From: Epiperipatus broadwayi
Lineage: Eukaryota; Onychophora; Udeonychophora; Euonychophora; Peripatidae
Length of the DNA stretch: 64,000 nt
Assembly: GCA_028023455.1 (NCBI GenBank)
Contig: JAQFVV010000064.1
Span: 1,773,825 to 1,837,824 of the forward strand
Direction of reading: 5' to 3'
The translations under genes and the position numbers were made by a program. Under the pieces are notes generated by a model that was not told where the DNA came from, searched no databases, and worked only from the letters and a program-made list of their open reading frames with translations. Below are positions 1-11,101 of the stretch, in pieces; position 1 is the first letter of the stretch; each line of letters begins with the position of its first letter.

Positions 1-737
1 TGTTTTTGATAGTGACTTCCATTTTTATCATTTCTACCTTTTCCATTTTCATACATATTTTTTTAAAAATATCCTACATATCTATATGTATATCAGTTTT
101 ACTAAAAGCAGATTTTATCATATCAAAAATAAATTTTTCTCAATTATCAGTTATTTCAATGCAAAACTGCTCTCAAAACCATATATTTATACAACAGTGA
201 AACTTGAGATCTCACATTAACACACATTCTAATATTATCCAATGAAAAAGCTTCAATACTTCAATAACCAAAACATACATTTTCTAAAATTTTTGACAGT
301 TATTAGTTTATTATTTAGCTATTTTTATAAAGATTTATTCTATCTCCCCCATCCCAACTGTATATTTATCAAAAATATAGGCTGAAGAACTTGGAAGACA
401 GAAAAACAAACAGATACCTTAATATTCAGCAATAGTAAATATTGTAATTAATCTTTGCACAATTTTTTATATTTCTAAAATAACTCTAATGAAAAAAAAA
501 TGTAACTATTTTCTGTCAGCCATGTATATTTATCAAAAATACAGACTGCAGACCTTAATAGACAGAAAAATGCACAAGTAACCTTTTTCTTAAAATAACC
601 ATGATTATGATCTCACTATGTTGAAAGAATATGCAGTTTTTTTTTTACAATTTTATTCTTTATTCTCTTTTACAGAAACTTTATGTTAATTATATTCATA
701 AATAAATATTAAATACTGCCTAATGCTATACTAGCAA
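1..737. other. AT-rich non-coding stretch with a local repeat
   Basis: No supportable gene. The opening 65-codon reading frame is low-complexity (mostly I, S and F) and looks like chance. Two related segments at about 358-425 and 524-590 share tgtatatttatcaaaaata followed by a similar purine-rich stretch (agactg... gacagaaaaa), so this is an old local duplication with a period near 166 bp. Confidence 0.5.
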
Positions 738-905
738 TTAAAAAATAAAATAGAAATATAATACTATCCAAAATAACAAAATTTTACTAAAATTCTTCCA
801 CAACCAGTTTCAACTCTTAACAAATTTGGTTGTGGAAGAATTTTAGTAAAATTGTGTTGTTTTGGCTAGTATTATAGTGTTATATGAATTTCTATTTTAT
901 TTTTA
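738..905. repeat. Inverted repeat (hairpin), about 70-bp arms
   Basis: The left arm (738-806) ends in attcttccacaacca. The right arm (827-905) begins tggttgtggaagaat and continues as an imperfect reverse complement down to the ttaaaaaataaaatagaaa segment. The spacer is 20 bp. There is no coding potential. It is probably a small fold-back transposon or MITE; no clear target duplication was seen. Confidence 0.75.
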
Positions 906-1184
906 AGTAAATATATATGTATGTAACATAAATATAGATCCCAACAAATATGTATAATAAATAAACAAATCTTAATTATATTTAACTTTTAATTATGTAG
1001 TACAATTTTTATCATCATACAAACTTTAAATGAATACATTAAACTGTCATAATGCATTACTTCATGTTATTCTCCATGTTCCATTAATTTTATAACACAA
1101 ACACTTAGGAAAGTACTGAACCACTATTGAAAATGGCAAGCCCTCCATTTTTTTGTTCTTTACAAATGAAAATAGAGAAAAATA

Positions 1185-1465
1185 GGTGCTGATATAGTAC
1201 ATACTCGGTGGCCATTTTGAATTTTAAAGCACCCAAAAACACTGCTGCACATGCAAGCGATAAATGACATTGACTAGAAGCACTCAGTTTTCAAAAAAAT
1301 TAATTAGCCTAAGGCACTACAATTAAAAAAGGGTGGGTGGAGCAAGTGCCATGGAAATTAAATAGCCTGAGGCACTACATTTAAAAAGTGTGGGGGGGAG
1401 AGTAACATGAGAAGTTAAATACGTAAAGTGCTACAATGGAAAAATGCACATACTATATCAGCACC
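1185..1465. mobile_element. Non-autonomous DNA transposon with 8-bp TSD (GGTGCTGATATAGTA termini)
   Basis: The element starts ggtgctgatatagta and ends with its reverse complement, tactatatcagcacc. It is flanked on both sides by the 8-bp direct repeat gaaaaata (1177-1184 and 1466-1473), a perfect target-site duplication. Internally a degenerate unit (agcctaaggcactacaatt, then agcctgaggcactacattt, then a weaker third) is repeated at about 60 bp. It has no ORF. An 8-bp TSD fits hAT or Merlin-like superfamilies; the termini lack the usual hAT CA(G) start, so I leave the superfamily open. A related copy with its own perfect 8-bp TSD lies at 10774-10967. Confidence 0.85.
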
Positions 1466-1473
1466 GAAAAATA

Positions 1474-1967
1474 ATGTGTTATATAAAAATTAAATACAAT
1501 ATATTGTTTTTTTTTATAGAAATGATGCTACAATTGATATATGACTAAAAATATTAAAAATTTAATTTAGAAATAAACAAGAAAAAATAGAGTGAAAATA
1601 TGAATTTTCTTTGACAGTTATTTTTAAAAGGTTACAAGTAAATAATAAAAGATATATAAATTTAGTTGTACAGAGTAACAAAAAAGATATATGAAGTGAA
1701 TTGTATAAACTGATACAAAGTGGAACATTGAAATCCTATTGAGTTGAGAAATAACATTTGATTTTTTTTATTAATCACCAGTTTTAGGTCAAATTAGATT
1801 TTGTAGTTTGTATAATTGTTTTTTAGAGATATTGTTCATTGACATTGTCTAAAGGATTTAAAACTGCCTGTAGCATTACTTTGAGAACATACACACACAA
1901 AGTGACTGTTTTAACTTCATTTGTTTGAGAAACAAGAAAAACATGCTTGTTGCTTTAAATGCAATCT
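1474..1967. other. Non-coding, nothing recognised
   Basis: AT-rich sequence without ORFs, repeats or structural signals that I can support. Confidence 0.5.
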
Positions 1968-1975
1968 CTCGAATA

Positions 1976-2362
1976 CAGGGGTCCCGGCCAGGTGGCAGGC
2001 ACCATTTATTTCTTCAACCAGGTGGTGGGCACCATTTATTTTTTCAACCATGTGGTGGGCACCATTTATTTTTTCAATCTAAATTTGTAGTTGGATATTG
2101 TTAATAATACATATAATGTACAAAAAAATATTTATTTCAAAAATAAAATTTTAACATATAATTAACGTTTATATTTTTACACTGTAAAAGTATAGTATGC
2201 CCTACAATTTGATTACAATATAATAGAATAATTTATAATAAATTTTAAAAATTAAATTTGTATCAGATAAATAATTTTTTATCATGTTTGGATAGCAGCA
2301 GGCACACATAAAATGATCTGTGGGCACCATGGTGCCCGCAGGCATAGGGTTGGGGACCCCTG
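1976..2362 (-). mobile_element. hAT-type MITE, copy 1
   Basis: Termini are cagggg(tcccc) on the left and ggttggggacccctg on the right, the short TIR type (CAGGGGTCCCCAACC) seen in many animal hAT elements. Flanking 8-bp sequences ctcgaata (1968-1975) and ctctaata (2363-2370) match at 7 of 8 positions, as expected for an aged hAT target duplication. Near the left end a roughly 31-bp unit containing gggcaccatttattttttca occurs three times. Near the right end is the self-complementary ggcaccatggtgcc. It has no transposase ORF. The same family, in opposite orientation, occurs at 60719-61164. Confidence 0.9.
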
Positions 2363-2450
2363 CTCTAATATATCATTATTTTGAATGAAACACACAGAAA
2401 AATATTATTTTATTTTGATCAAGAAAGAAATTTATATATATATGTCAAAT

Positions 2451-2518
2451 GCGTTGACCAAGCGAACGTGAGCCAACTGCTTGGAAGGCAGCTATACTAA
2501 CCACTAGGCCACCAACGC
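2451..2518 (-). tRNA. tRNA-Gly(TCC)-like sequence, probably a pseudogene or SINE head
   Basis: Read on the minus strand it has an acceptor strand GCGTTGG pairing with TCAACGC (one G-T), a D-arm region with an A-box-like TGGCCTAGTGGTTAG, and an anticodon stem CTGC/GCAG enclosing the 7-base loop CTTCCAA, giving anticodon TCC. This closely resembles animal tRNA-Gly. The T arm is defective: it is several bases shorter than usual, and CGTTCGCTTGG replaces the normal GGTTCGAnTCC box B with no good T-stem. The acceptor pairing extends outward through TGTCAA and TTGACA, unlike a normal tRNA gene. Total length is 68 nt against about 71-72 expected. It is most likely a decayed tRNA gene or tRNA-derived repeat. 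Confidence 0.55.
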
Positions 2519-3650
2519 TTGACAAGAAATTGATAGTTTTATGTTTATTTTTTTATTTCTGCAATATTCTCATAAAAACCTCCACATATCAGTGTTCAGT
2601 ACTTTTCATGTGTGTAAGCATGCAAAAATATTATTAATGCTAGACTTAAATGATTATGCATTAGAAATGCCACATTCTGCCACACTTTTATTTTTTTAAA
2701 AAAATCACATTACTATGTACAACTTATTTTAGGTTTTTTTACCTGATGTGTATTTGTTTAATTACTTTATATAAGTAAATTTATATTTTTGATATTTTTG
2801 TTTGTTTAATTAAATTTCTACATTTTTAAAGCTGTTTGTCAATTGTAATATTATTTGTGAAAAATCTGGTACATATAGCATGTTTTATTTTATTTTGTTT
2901 ACATAAAACATCATTTTCATTTATAAACAGAAGAAATATATTTCGATTTCATTTATCACATGGTATTTTTATTAATGGTCTGATAGTGCTCCCAAGTGCC
3001 AATAATTTTCCCTAAGAGCCTATTAAATGATTATTCTAAAATATATTAATAGATTGCTGTGCAGAAATAAAATATATACTTTAAAATACTTATCGGAATC
3101 TGAAGCTTATTTTCTTTATCAAATCCACAGAATTGTAGGAGTATTATTATAGATAAGTAAATACAAATTATGTATATTGGAAATGTAGATATTTTAATCT
3201 GTTAGAGAAGATGAAAAATTACAGCTTAGTAGAAAATTTTCTCATTAATTGAAGAAATCTCACTAATACTTTTTTACTTCAGAAGTATATAGATATTTAA
3301 TTATACATCTAATAACAATTAATGTTCATTAATCAAATCTATCAAAATTTGTTTTTGCTCCATAAAACTAGCTACAGTATCTGCACATTTCTTATCTACA
3401 CCTGTCAATTACAATGTTCATGCATCACTTTACATATGGTCCTCAGTGTATATGTCAAAGCTGGAGACTGTCAGAATATTAATAAATAAGAAATTAGGAT
3501 AATATCCCTTGAGAATAGTGTTAACACCAGAAACCTTCACTAGGAAAATGACACTCTTAAAGACATATTGGTTAAATAAAATGGCCCATGGATGAGACAA
3601 ATTGTCTCTTACATGGATGGCTTGTGGATTGATGCACAGTTCCCGCTGAA
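2519..3650. other. Non-coding, nothing recognised
   Basis: AT-rich sequence with poly-T runs; no supported ORF, RNA or repeat boundary. Confidence 0.5.
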
Positions 3651-4022
3651 ATGATTTACTTCATTCCAATTAAAATAAATTGTGGTTTGAGCATCATTAT
3701 CCAAACATTAACAAAGGAAAAATTTGAAAATGAACAGATTATAAAATTATTATCTAATATTGGATATTCTATTTATGGTAAAATTAAAATGAATTGTGGT
3801 TTGAGCATCATTATCCAAACATTAACAAAGGAAAAATTTGAAAATGAACAGATTATAAAATTATTATCTAATATTGGATATTCTATTTATGGTAAAATAG
3901 TCACTGCAAAAGTTATCTTAACAAATTCCTATTACACAAAAGGTGCAATGATATATAAATTAATCATTACAACTCAATTTTTTTATTTGAAAACCTCTCA
4001 ATATATTACAAAAGATCAATAG
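3651..4022 (+). CDS. Hypothetical ORF carrying an in-frame tandem duplication
   Basis: An open frame of 123 codons. Residues from about 9 contain a 38-residue segment beginning NCGLSIIIQTLTKEKFENEQ and ending NIGYSIYGKI, which is repeated back-to-back almost identically because a 114-bp unit (about 3676-3789 and 3790-3903) is duplicated in frame (114 = 3 x 38). The only coding change I see between copies is at the junction. I do not recognise the family. No splice sites, promoter or poly-A signal are convincing, and the frame may be open only because a stop-free 114-bp unit was duplicated. It could equally be a transposon fragment. Confidence 0.2.
   Translation: MIYFIPIKINCGLSIIIQTLTKEKFENEQIIKLLSNIGYSIYGKIKMNCGLSIIIQTLTKEKFENEQIIKLLSNIGYSIYGKIVTAKVILTNSYYTKGAMIYKLIITTQFFYLKTSQYITKDQ
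3676..3903. repeat. Tandem duplication, 2 x 114 bp
   Basis: The segment starting aattgtggtttgagcatcat recurs exactly 114 bp downstream with near identity over the whole unit, so the duplication is recent compared with the surrounding decayed repeats. Confidence 0.9.
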
Positions 4023-4175
4023 ATGATCAATATATCTCCTTTCATCATCATAGAGTAAATTTATGTTTATACCACGTTCTCTATTACAATACATTAAATT
4101 AATACAAACTAATGCCAAAAAATCTTAGCAGAAGTACCTGTATTATAAAGCTAACATTATTGATTTATTTTTACA

Positions 4176-4206
<31 letters not shown>

Positions 4207-4241
4207 GGTATATTTTATATCCCTAGAATTTAGATGTAATT

Positions 4242-4803
4242 AAGGAGAATTTAAACACAGACTCTTATTTTAACTATCCAATTTATCTCATACAACTGAT
4301 ATATTTGACCACACACATGTGAAAAAGATAAATGATTTCTAATATACATATTTCATGCTGAACAAGCACTCATCAGTTGGTCCATATCACCTCCCACACA
4401 CACACACACACATATATATAGCGTTATGCACTGGATTATATATATATATAATCAGTGCTTGGTTTATATTAAAATAGAAAATTTTCAAACTTTAATAGAC
4501 AGGCTTCAATCTACTCCACCATCCAACTTTTCAGACTTCTATACCATTGAAAATCTGATGATGGAGTGCCCAAATTCCTTAATGATGCCAATATTATTAT
4601 TTGCTATCTTAATATAATTCAATCATTGATTATATGTGTGTGGGTGATAATGATCTGGACCAGATGATGAGTGCTGATGCAGTATGCAATACGTATATTG
4701 AAAATCATTTATTTTTTTCATATGGGTGTGGCTATGTGTATCAGTTGTATGATAGATTGCATAGCTGAAGGGAGCTTGAAAGTCTGCATTCAAATCCCCT
4801 ATA
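4242..4803. repeat. Palindromic dispersed repeat (family P), copy 1
   Basis: The left half (4242 to about 4485) reads on the minus strand as the same sequence that the right half (about 4610-4803) reads on the plus strand: gaccaactgatgagtgct, a pyrimidine/AT block, atcatttatcttttt, then gtgtatcagttgtat. Each half ends outward in a box-B-like motif (ttcaaatcccc on the right), hinting at a tRNA-related promoter. (CA)n and (TA)n tracts sit inside at about 4397-4420 and 4437-4451. Other copies: 20060-20283 (single half) and 48897-49605 (full palindrome). No real coding capacity; reading frames on both strands here are shadows of the repeat. Confidence 0.75.
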
Positions 4804-5392
4804 ATTATATATGTGTGCATATTTATTGCAGAGCAAGTGGCTTTTCAACAGCTTTTTTAAAACAAACGTGAAAAGAGATAACTTTACTTAACAGATTTAC
4901 TAATTTCTGAGTGTTGAGGAAATAAATAATATTATTTTAGCGCTCACTCTCACTTGGAATGGTTAGATACTGTTATATATATATAACCTTTGACACTATT
5001 GTCTTCAAATGACTGTTGATAAAACATTTTCCAGGTAGAAATAATGCTTATGCAGGTAAGCATCACTTATCATCATCCGTAATCTCATTCCATGCCATGC
5101 TCTAGATACTTGTCACAATAGATTTTTCAACTCTATCAAGATCTGACTCTTTCCCTCAAAAAAGAAAAGACAGCGAGTTCCTTAAATATACAGATTATAT
5201 CAAAAAATGTGATATGTGTAAATTACCTTCCATTTGGATTTTTTAATGGCTATTAATCAGAATATTTGATATTGTACCATCTTTCTCACCTGCTATCACC
5301 CACACATTCACATTTTAAAATTTTGTTTTGGATTTTATTGGTTGCTTTTAATGCTTTATGAATTGTTTCTTGCACTTTCACAAATATAACAA
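4804..5392. other. Non-coding, nothing recognised
   Basis: AT-rich; a short (TA)n near 4974-4985. No feature supported. Confidence 0.45.
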
Positions 5393-5486
5393 GTTTGTCG
5401 AGTGGTCAACACAGCCGCCTTACAAGTAGTTGTCCCACGTTAGCGGGTTCGCTTCCTGGCCGATGCTATGACACATGGAAAAAAAA
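5393..5486 (+). mobile_element. tRNA-derived SINE (family S1), fullest copy
   Basis: It starts gtttgtcgagtggtcaacac (A-box-like region), runs through an anticodon-arm-like ccgccttacaagtag, then has a box B, gcgggttcgcttcc. After cgatgctatgacacatgg it ends in a run of A. Parts of the same sequence recur at 16560-16619 (minus, with a perfect 13-bp target duplication) and at 9585-9609 (3' end only), so this is a mobile SINE and not a functional tRNA. A clear target duplication is not evident for this copy. Confidence 0.75.
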
Positions 5487-5814
5487 TATGACTAAGACAA
5501 ATATTTAGTTAAATACAACTGTTAATTATATACAGATGAATCATGTGTCACTCATGAAAACCTTTGGTTTAACATGCACACACACATATACTTATATATA
5601 TATATATATATATATAATCTCAATGGTTTAAAAATAAGTAAAAAGATTACTGCCTTATGAAATTTGATATTTAGTTCTGCTGAAAAAGGTTTGTTGGGAA
5701 TATTACTTATCAGATTTGCAATCTCTCTAAGATGTGAAGCATATATAATAGTCATTTTATATGTCCTTAGCAATTTGATAGAAACGCTAGTACATTAATG
5801 TTAACTTATTTAAA
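5487..5814. other. Non-coding with (CA)n(TA)n microsatellite
   Basis: A compound microsatellite at about 5576-5615 is the only structure. The reading frame across it on the minus strand (5552-5773) is microsatellite-derived. Confidence 0.5.
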
Positions 5815-7523
5815 TTCACTGCATGTGAAGCAGTCAGTCTTAGCTTAAGATTGTGCTTCATGTTTCTACCTACTAACCCATGTTCAAACCCCTATTTCCC
5901 ATCCCGCTCCTTTTTGTCGTGTATATATTTTATGTATATGTTTGAGATGCGCGCCTAAATTATAAAATTTAATGTTTCAATAACATGTTTTAAAATTATT
6001 ATTAATTCTTTTTATTAATTATTAGTTTTTTATCAAAGTATTATAGATGCGGCTCAAATATATACATAGGAGCAAAACTTACTAATAAAATATTGATGTT
6101 TTAAATATTTGTTATATGTCATTTTTAACTTTTTCTTTTTAAATTGCTTGTTTTTCTATTAAACTATATATATTTTTTTTACAAAATCCGATATGGAAGA
6201 TGCAAGTGTTGTTAATTGTCTAAAAATAATTAGGGGTTTGAAGCACTATTGTTTTAATCTGGGGAAGGTATTTTTTTAATTAAAGTTTTACTTAAAATAA
6301 ATGGGATTAAGTAGATTAAAGATTTACTTGTGTTAAAAACATGTTGTCAAATCTATTTCTAATCTGGAAATAGATTTGAATTTATTTTTGGACGTTATTT
6401 TACAATTGCATCTTCAAAAACAACTGAAAAAAGAAAAAGTATAAAATGACTGAATTTTGAATCATAGAGGAGATTAGCTACTCTAGTGAAAATGATTATT
6501 ACACGTCGCTTGAAACTTAAAATGATGTAGTCGTAAATCCACCCTCTTGCTGACCCTGGTGGGTCATTCTTTTGTGGCTGTATCATCCTGCTGCCCAAGA
6601 GTGCAAAGCCTGACCTAAGAACTTTAATGCTACTAGAAGCTTGCAGTTATTTAAGAACTTTCATTTCAATTGCCATGCACATGCAACTATTAAATTGGGC
6701 TCTTAAAATCACAAGGTAACTTTTATGCTACTATTTGAAAATGAATCTAGCCTCACTAATCTCAAATCCTGCTATCAAGATTCTAACGTATTGTTTAATT
6801 TTCTATCTTTTAAATTAATATATATATACGTAAATAACATGTAATTTGCTCTCAAATGATTTCTTTATATCTAATCCTATCTCATATGCTTTTAACTTTT
6901 CTTTAATTTTGGTGCGGTCAGATATTTATTACTTGATTTTATATATATATGCTTTTTTATTAATTTGCTAATCTCAAAGAAACTTGTGAGCTTAATTTCT
7001 AAAATCTTTTCTGTCATTTTTTTTAACTAAACCTTCATGCAAAGGTTATTAACGTTCCCTTAAAATATATATGTAATACATTGTAAATTAATACGTTCGC
7101 CAGATTGTTTTATGAATCAATATTTTAGGTTCGTTTTAATATAAAAATTGATTTGTTTAACTCTGAAAATCCAGAACTCAAGCTAATTAATGCTCTGAAA
7201 CATTGATTTTATAATTATTTATTAAATTCTAAAAAGGTGACTTAATTGTTTTATATATATATAACTGCTAGTTATTTTTTTTTCTATACTCTTAAAATAG
7301 TCTATGCTTAAAATATCAAATAAAGTACTTATATATTTCATTTATTGTAAAATCAACGAACGTGGGATTGATTTATTTTAAATATCAGAAAAGGGATGGG
7401 GGTGAATCTTAATGTTTCTGTTACTAAATCAAATCTTAACATATAGTTTATTAATTTGAAATGTAAATCTTAATGGTTCTTTTACTAGGTAAAATCTTAA
7501 CATATATTTTATTAAATGAAATA

Positions 7524-7556
<33 letters not shown>

Positions 7557-8870
7557 ATAATTGCATGGCGTATTATAGTATTCAAACAAGGGTCATTTAT
7601 TTTAAAGCTGTAAAATTTATTCAATGTTGTTAGTGACATTCATTCGTACTGCGTTCCTGACATATAGCCGATCTGTGATTATATATATGTGCTTCTTAAT
7701 CTGGGGGTTACAACAAATTCGAACCCATAGATTTCTTCTCAAGTCTTCGTATAAAAATGCCTCTGGCAGTGACCCCTAAGTCTGGCACACACTATGCCCA
7801 TCCATTTCTTCGTATAAAAAGGCCACTGGCAGTGATCCCCTAAGTTTGGCACGTGCTATGCCCATCCATTTCGTTTTTCATCCAGAAGCACGACCTTTTC
7901 CTTTTAGTTATCCTTAGGCTATTATGTCAGCACCGCAAACTTCGTATTATTATTATTATTTCTTTTGCTTCATGACCCACTTTTAATGCTCTAATATTAA
8001 AATTAAGCTTTGCTTAAAAAATATATATATATAAATGCCAATTACTTCTATTTATTAATTAAGTTTATTTCAATCATATACAATCCTACCTTCATAATTT
8101 ATATATCTATATTTAAGAGTATCTATATGCCTTGGGGAAAATAAAGCATTCATTTTTCTATTATTAAAATAATTTCATTAAATATTTTGTCATAGTTTCA
8201 AATATAATTTTTCAACTGTCTTCTGTTTATTTTCACGACCTCAGTGGTGTGAAAATAGTTTATATCATATGTATAATGAATCTCAGAACGCTCCCCTAAA
8301 TATATGTTAGTCACCATGTTTCAGAACCGTAATCCAAAGCATTAATAACAATATTATGTAATTCCTTTTATTAACTGATTGGCATTTTAATATTAGACCC
8401 ACCAAAGATGTGTGTTTATTTGTAATATATTATTTAGCTAATAAAGAGCATATGAGAACTAATAGCATGAATGACACTATGTAATCGCTTGCTCATTTAC
8501 GCACACACTAATGTCTATAATTTATTTATAAATGTATAATAATTTGTCAGTATATTAAAATAATTTTATTGTCTAACTTATTTGAGTAGCTCGAATTCCT
8601 TTTTCTCCACTTCCAAATGTACAGCCTAGTTGATATATATGTTAGATTGTCTTCTCCGCTCTCCTAGTCGGCTGGATTTAAAATTAATTCTCATGTGCCA
8701 TCACTATTATGTTATTCATTAGGTGTTAGATCTGGGGCTTATGGAGTGGGGATCGAATCCAGGTTGGTCCCTGACCTAAATCTTGGGCTGGACTGGATTT
8801 GAAGTACATTTTGTGAGTTCCAGCTCATGTTGGATGGATAAACATGTTTTGACCGGTACACATGATAATG
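5815..8870 (+). repeat. 3-kb dispersed repeat, copy 1 (intact order)
   Basis: It begins with gaagcagtcagtcttagctt and ends with gttttgaccggtaca. The same landmarks, in the same order and orientation, occur at 54357-59395: agcttaagattg, ataggagcaaa, atctggaaatag, atctggggg, caggttggtccctgaccta, agttccagctcatgt, acatgttttga. No long ORF exists in either copy. The two copies differ by many substitutions, so the duplication is old. It may be a large non-autonomous transposon, a decayed element or a segmental duplication; no terminal repeats or target duplication were found. Confidence 0.8.
7745..7870. repeat. Tandem duplication, 2 x 63 bp
   Basis: cttcgtataaaaatgcc at 7745 and cttcgtataaaaaggcc at 7808 head two units that both end atgcccatccattt. 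The pair lies inside the 3-kb repeat. The other copy of that repeat (near 58140-58290) does not show the same doubling. Confidence 0.8.
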
Positions 8871-8934
8871 ATCTCTAATTTGGTGCACCTCTAATTTTAA
8901 TTCAATTTCTTCTTCATATCAACCAACAAATTTG

Positions 8935-9085
8935 CTTTTTCCATTCATCTTATATGTGGTCTTTTTATTGATCTTTTGCAATCTTTTGGGATCCAACCTA
9001 AGATTTCTATTGTTCATCTATGCTCTATTTATTCTCTTAATTTTTTCAACGATATTGATAATACTTGTTTGAAGTAGTTTGCTTT
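8935..9085 (-). pseudogene. RTE-type LINE, C-terminal fragment (decayed)
   Basis: On the minus strand it reads, with interruptions, VEKIKR ... TIEILGWIPKDCKRSIKRPHIR, matching the C-terminal region of the LINE ORF at 14393-14719 (TIEILNWIPRDCKRPRKRPH). Stops and frame breaks show it is dead. No catalytic domain is present; this region lies after the reverse transcriptase in RTE-like ORF2 proteins. Confidence 0.75.
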
Positions 9086-9584
9086 CATATACATAAACAA
9101 ATTCCATTTAAAAACTAAAGTCCGAATTAAAATAGCTATATATGCATAAATGAATTGATCTTATTTGTAGATTTAGAGGAGTGTGGAGTGCAATATAAAT
9201 TAAATAAATCAGATTATATATATATTAAAGTTATCGTATGTTGTTGCTTGTTGTTAATATCAACGCTGTATCAACATTTTAATGGGAAAATATTTATTGA
9301 CCGTTGCTGGAGGTATAGTAGAGCAGAAAACAAACCATTAATAAACGACTAATCCTAAATACATGTTTAATATCTTTCACTCATAAAAATCTTTAATATA
9401 TGTATCGTGTTAACATTTTTTCTTTACACATTTATAAGAAGATAAAAATTATGAAGTTTATTATCTTCTAGATAAGCATCAAGAAGTGATTTAATGCCAC
9501 TATATCTATAAGTTATTGTCAAAATTAATCAAATCTCGATATTTTGAATCGAGTTCAAAAATCATAGTTAATGCTTATTTAAAT
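9086..9584. other. Non-coding, nothing recognised
   Basis: AT-rich; a 65-codon frame at 9155-9352 has no family features and is not supported. Confidence 0.4.
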
Positions 9585-9609
9585 GGCTATGACACATGAG
9601 AAAAAAAAA
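9585..9609 (+). mobile_element. SINE family S1, 3'-end fragment
   Basis: ggctatgacacatgag followed by nine A residues matches the 3' terminus of the SINE at 5393-5486 and 16560-16619. Only the tail is present, consistent with extreme 5' truncation on insertion. Confidence 0.55.
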
Positions 9610-10665
9610 TAGAAAATTATCTAACAATTGAGATAAAAGAAATTAAGCAAAACAAGATAGATATAATAAGTGTCAAAATAATCATTTTGTGAATTATACG
9701 GGAAGTGCAGAAAAGTGGTTGATTGAGCACATTAATTCCAATCAGTTTTCCGATTTTATTTTATTTTTATATGGTAGTACTCAACTCTTTTTTAAGGGAA
9801 TATAACAAGCATTTTGTTAATAATATATAGTTTAAGAAAGACTATTTAAATAGTTAAACTATTAAAAAAATGGGTGTATTTTTATTATCTAATCACAGTT
9901 TATATATTTATCAAAGTTCAGATTTAATCTCAATAATAATTTAATACTGAAAGTGTATTGTTTGCATATACTTATAAATAAAATAGTTATATAAATACAT
10001 GTTTTTTTCTATATACAACTCTTATTGCTTCCGTTTTTATAAAAACATTCTCAGAAATTAATTTTTATTTCCTACGTTTCTTCCTATTTATGCTTAGGTA
10101 TTCTCATGATAGGTTTTGCCTATACGTATACGGAAGATATATATAATCTATAAAGCAAAAAAAAAAATAATCGAATAATTTATTGCTCGAAAGTTCATAA
10201 GAAGGTCAGTCATCAAAAGAAACAGGAATGAATCTGCAATCCATGGAACATGAGTTTCAAAATCCATTAATCTATCACAGACCATGCAGGGCTTATACAC
10301 AATGAAAATATTAAACGTTTTAGTTCTCTTGTCAAACATTAAAGTTTTTGAAATGTTACAAAAATATACATGTACATTTTTTATTGTTACATGAATTAAG
10401 AAATAATAAATGAATATACACACATGATATTGACATAAAAGTAAGATAATAGAATAAACTATGTTAAAAATATGGTCAATTGAAAACTTGCGTTTTTTGT
10501 TTTTTTTTAGTTTTAATAATTTACTTTCTAGCTATTCTATATATCTTTGGACAAAAAATTATCATACATATGTATGTAATAGTTTAAAATGTTCATATGA
10601 ATAAGTAGTTTATCACTTATTATATATATATATATAATACTTTGAGATGAATATTCATCTAATTG
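9610..10665. other. Non-coding, nothing recognised
   Basis: AT-rich. A 91-codon minus-strand frame (10148-10423) shows no recognisable domain and lacks splice or promoter context. A short (TA)n lies at about 10620-10636. Confidence 0.4.
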
Positions 10666-11101
10666 TTATAATAGATAATTGAAATATTCTCTAGCCAAAG
10701 CATAGGACAATTTTTATGGTAAAAGATCAGACCATCTTCTCTCATTAGTTCATATTTTATATAAAGATTTGTCGGTGCTCTTTAGAAAGTCATGTGACAC
10801 GAATTGTAAATATTTCACATTTTGGCTTTTTTTTTTCAAATTAGTCACGTGACCAGAGTTTTAAAATGTTTGCATTTTCACATACTTTTTTATGACTTAG
10901 ATCTGTCAGACGTTTTTGGTCATTTTTAAAATTCAAAATGACAGAGATTGCATACTAAAAGAGCACTGATTTGTCTATATTGATTGATATTATTACTGAC
11001 AAATTTCTACATGAGAAAGTGAACCAATGAGAGTAGTAGTGTTCTCTTGTAAAAATAGTTTTATGCTTTGGCTAAAGAATATTTCAGTTAACTATTATAC
11101 A
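10666..11101. mobile_element. Long-TIR MITE with a younger transposon nested inside
   Basis: Inverted arms of about 85 bp: the left arm begins ttataatagataattgaaat and the right arm is an imperfect reverse complement ending atttcagttaactattatac. Both arms contain the shared core tagccaaagcata and, further in, ctctcattagttca / tgaaccaatgagag. A possible flanking direct repeat is aattg (10661-10665 and 11102-11106), uncertain. There is no ORF. The interior is split by the separate element at 10774-10967. Confidence 0.75.
10774..10967. mobile_element. Non-autonomous 8-bp-TSD transposon, nested copy
   Basis: It begins ggtgctcttta and ends taaaagagcact, short inverted termini. The flanks carry a perfect 8-bp direct repeat gatttgtc at 10766-10773 and 10968-10975. 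Interior sequence (attcaaaatgacagagattg) matches the family at 1185-1465, which also has an 8-bp TSD. It lies wholly within the long-TIR element at 10666-11101, so it inserted later. Confidence 0.85.

Noticed and set aside
5393-5486. Functional tRNA gene
   Set aside because: Ends in poly-A, recurs as truncated copies with target duplications, and the cloverleaf is incomplete; it is a SINE.
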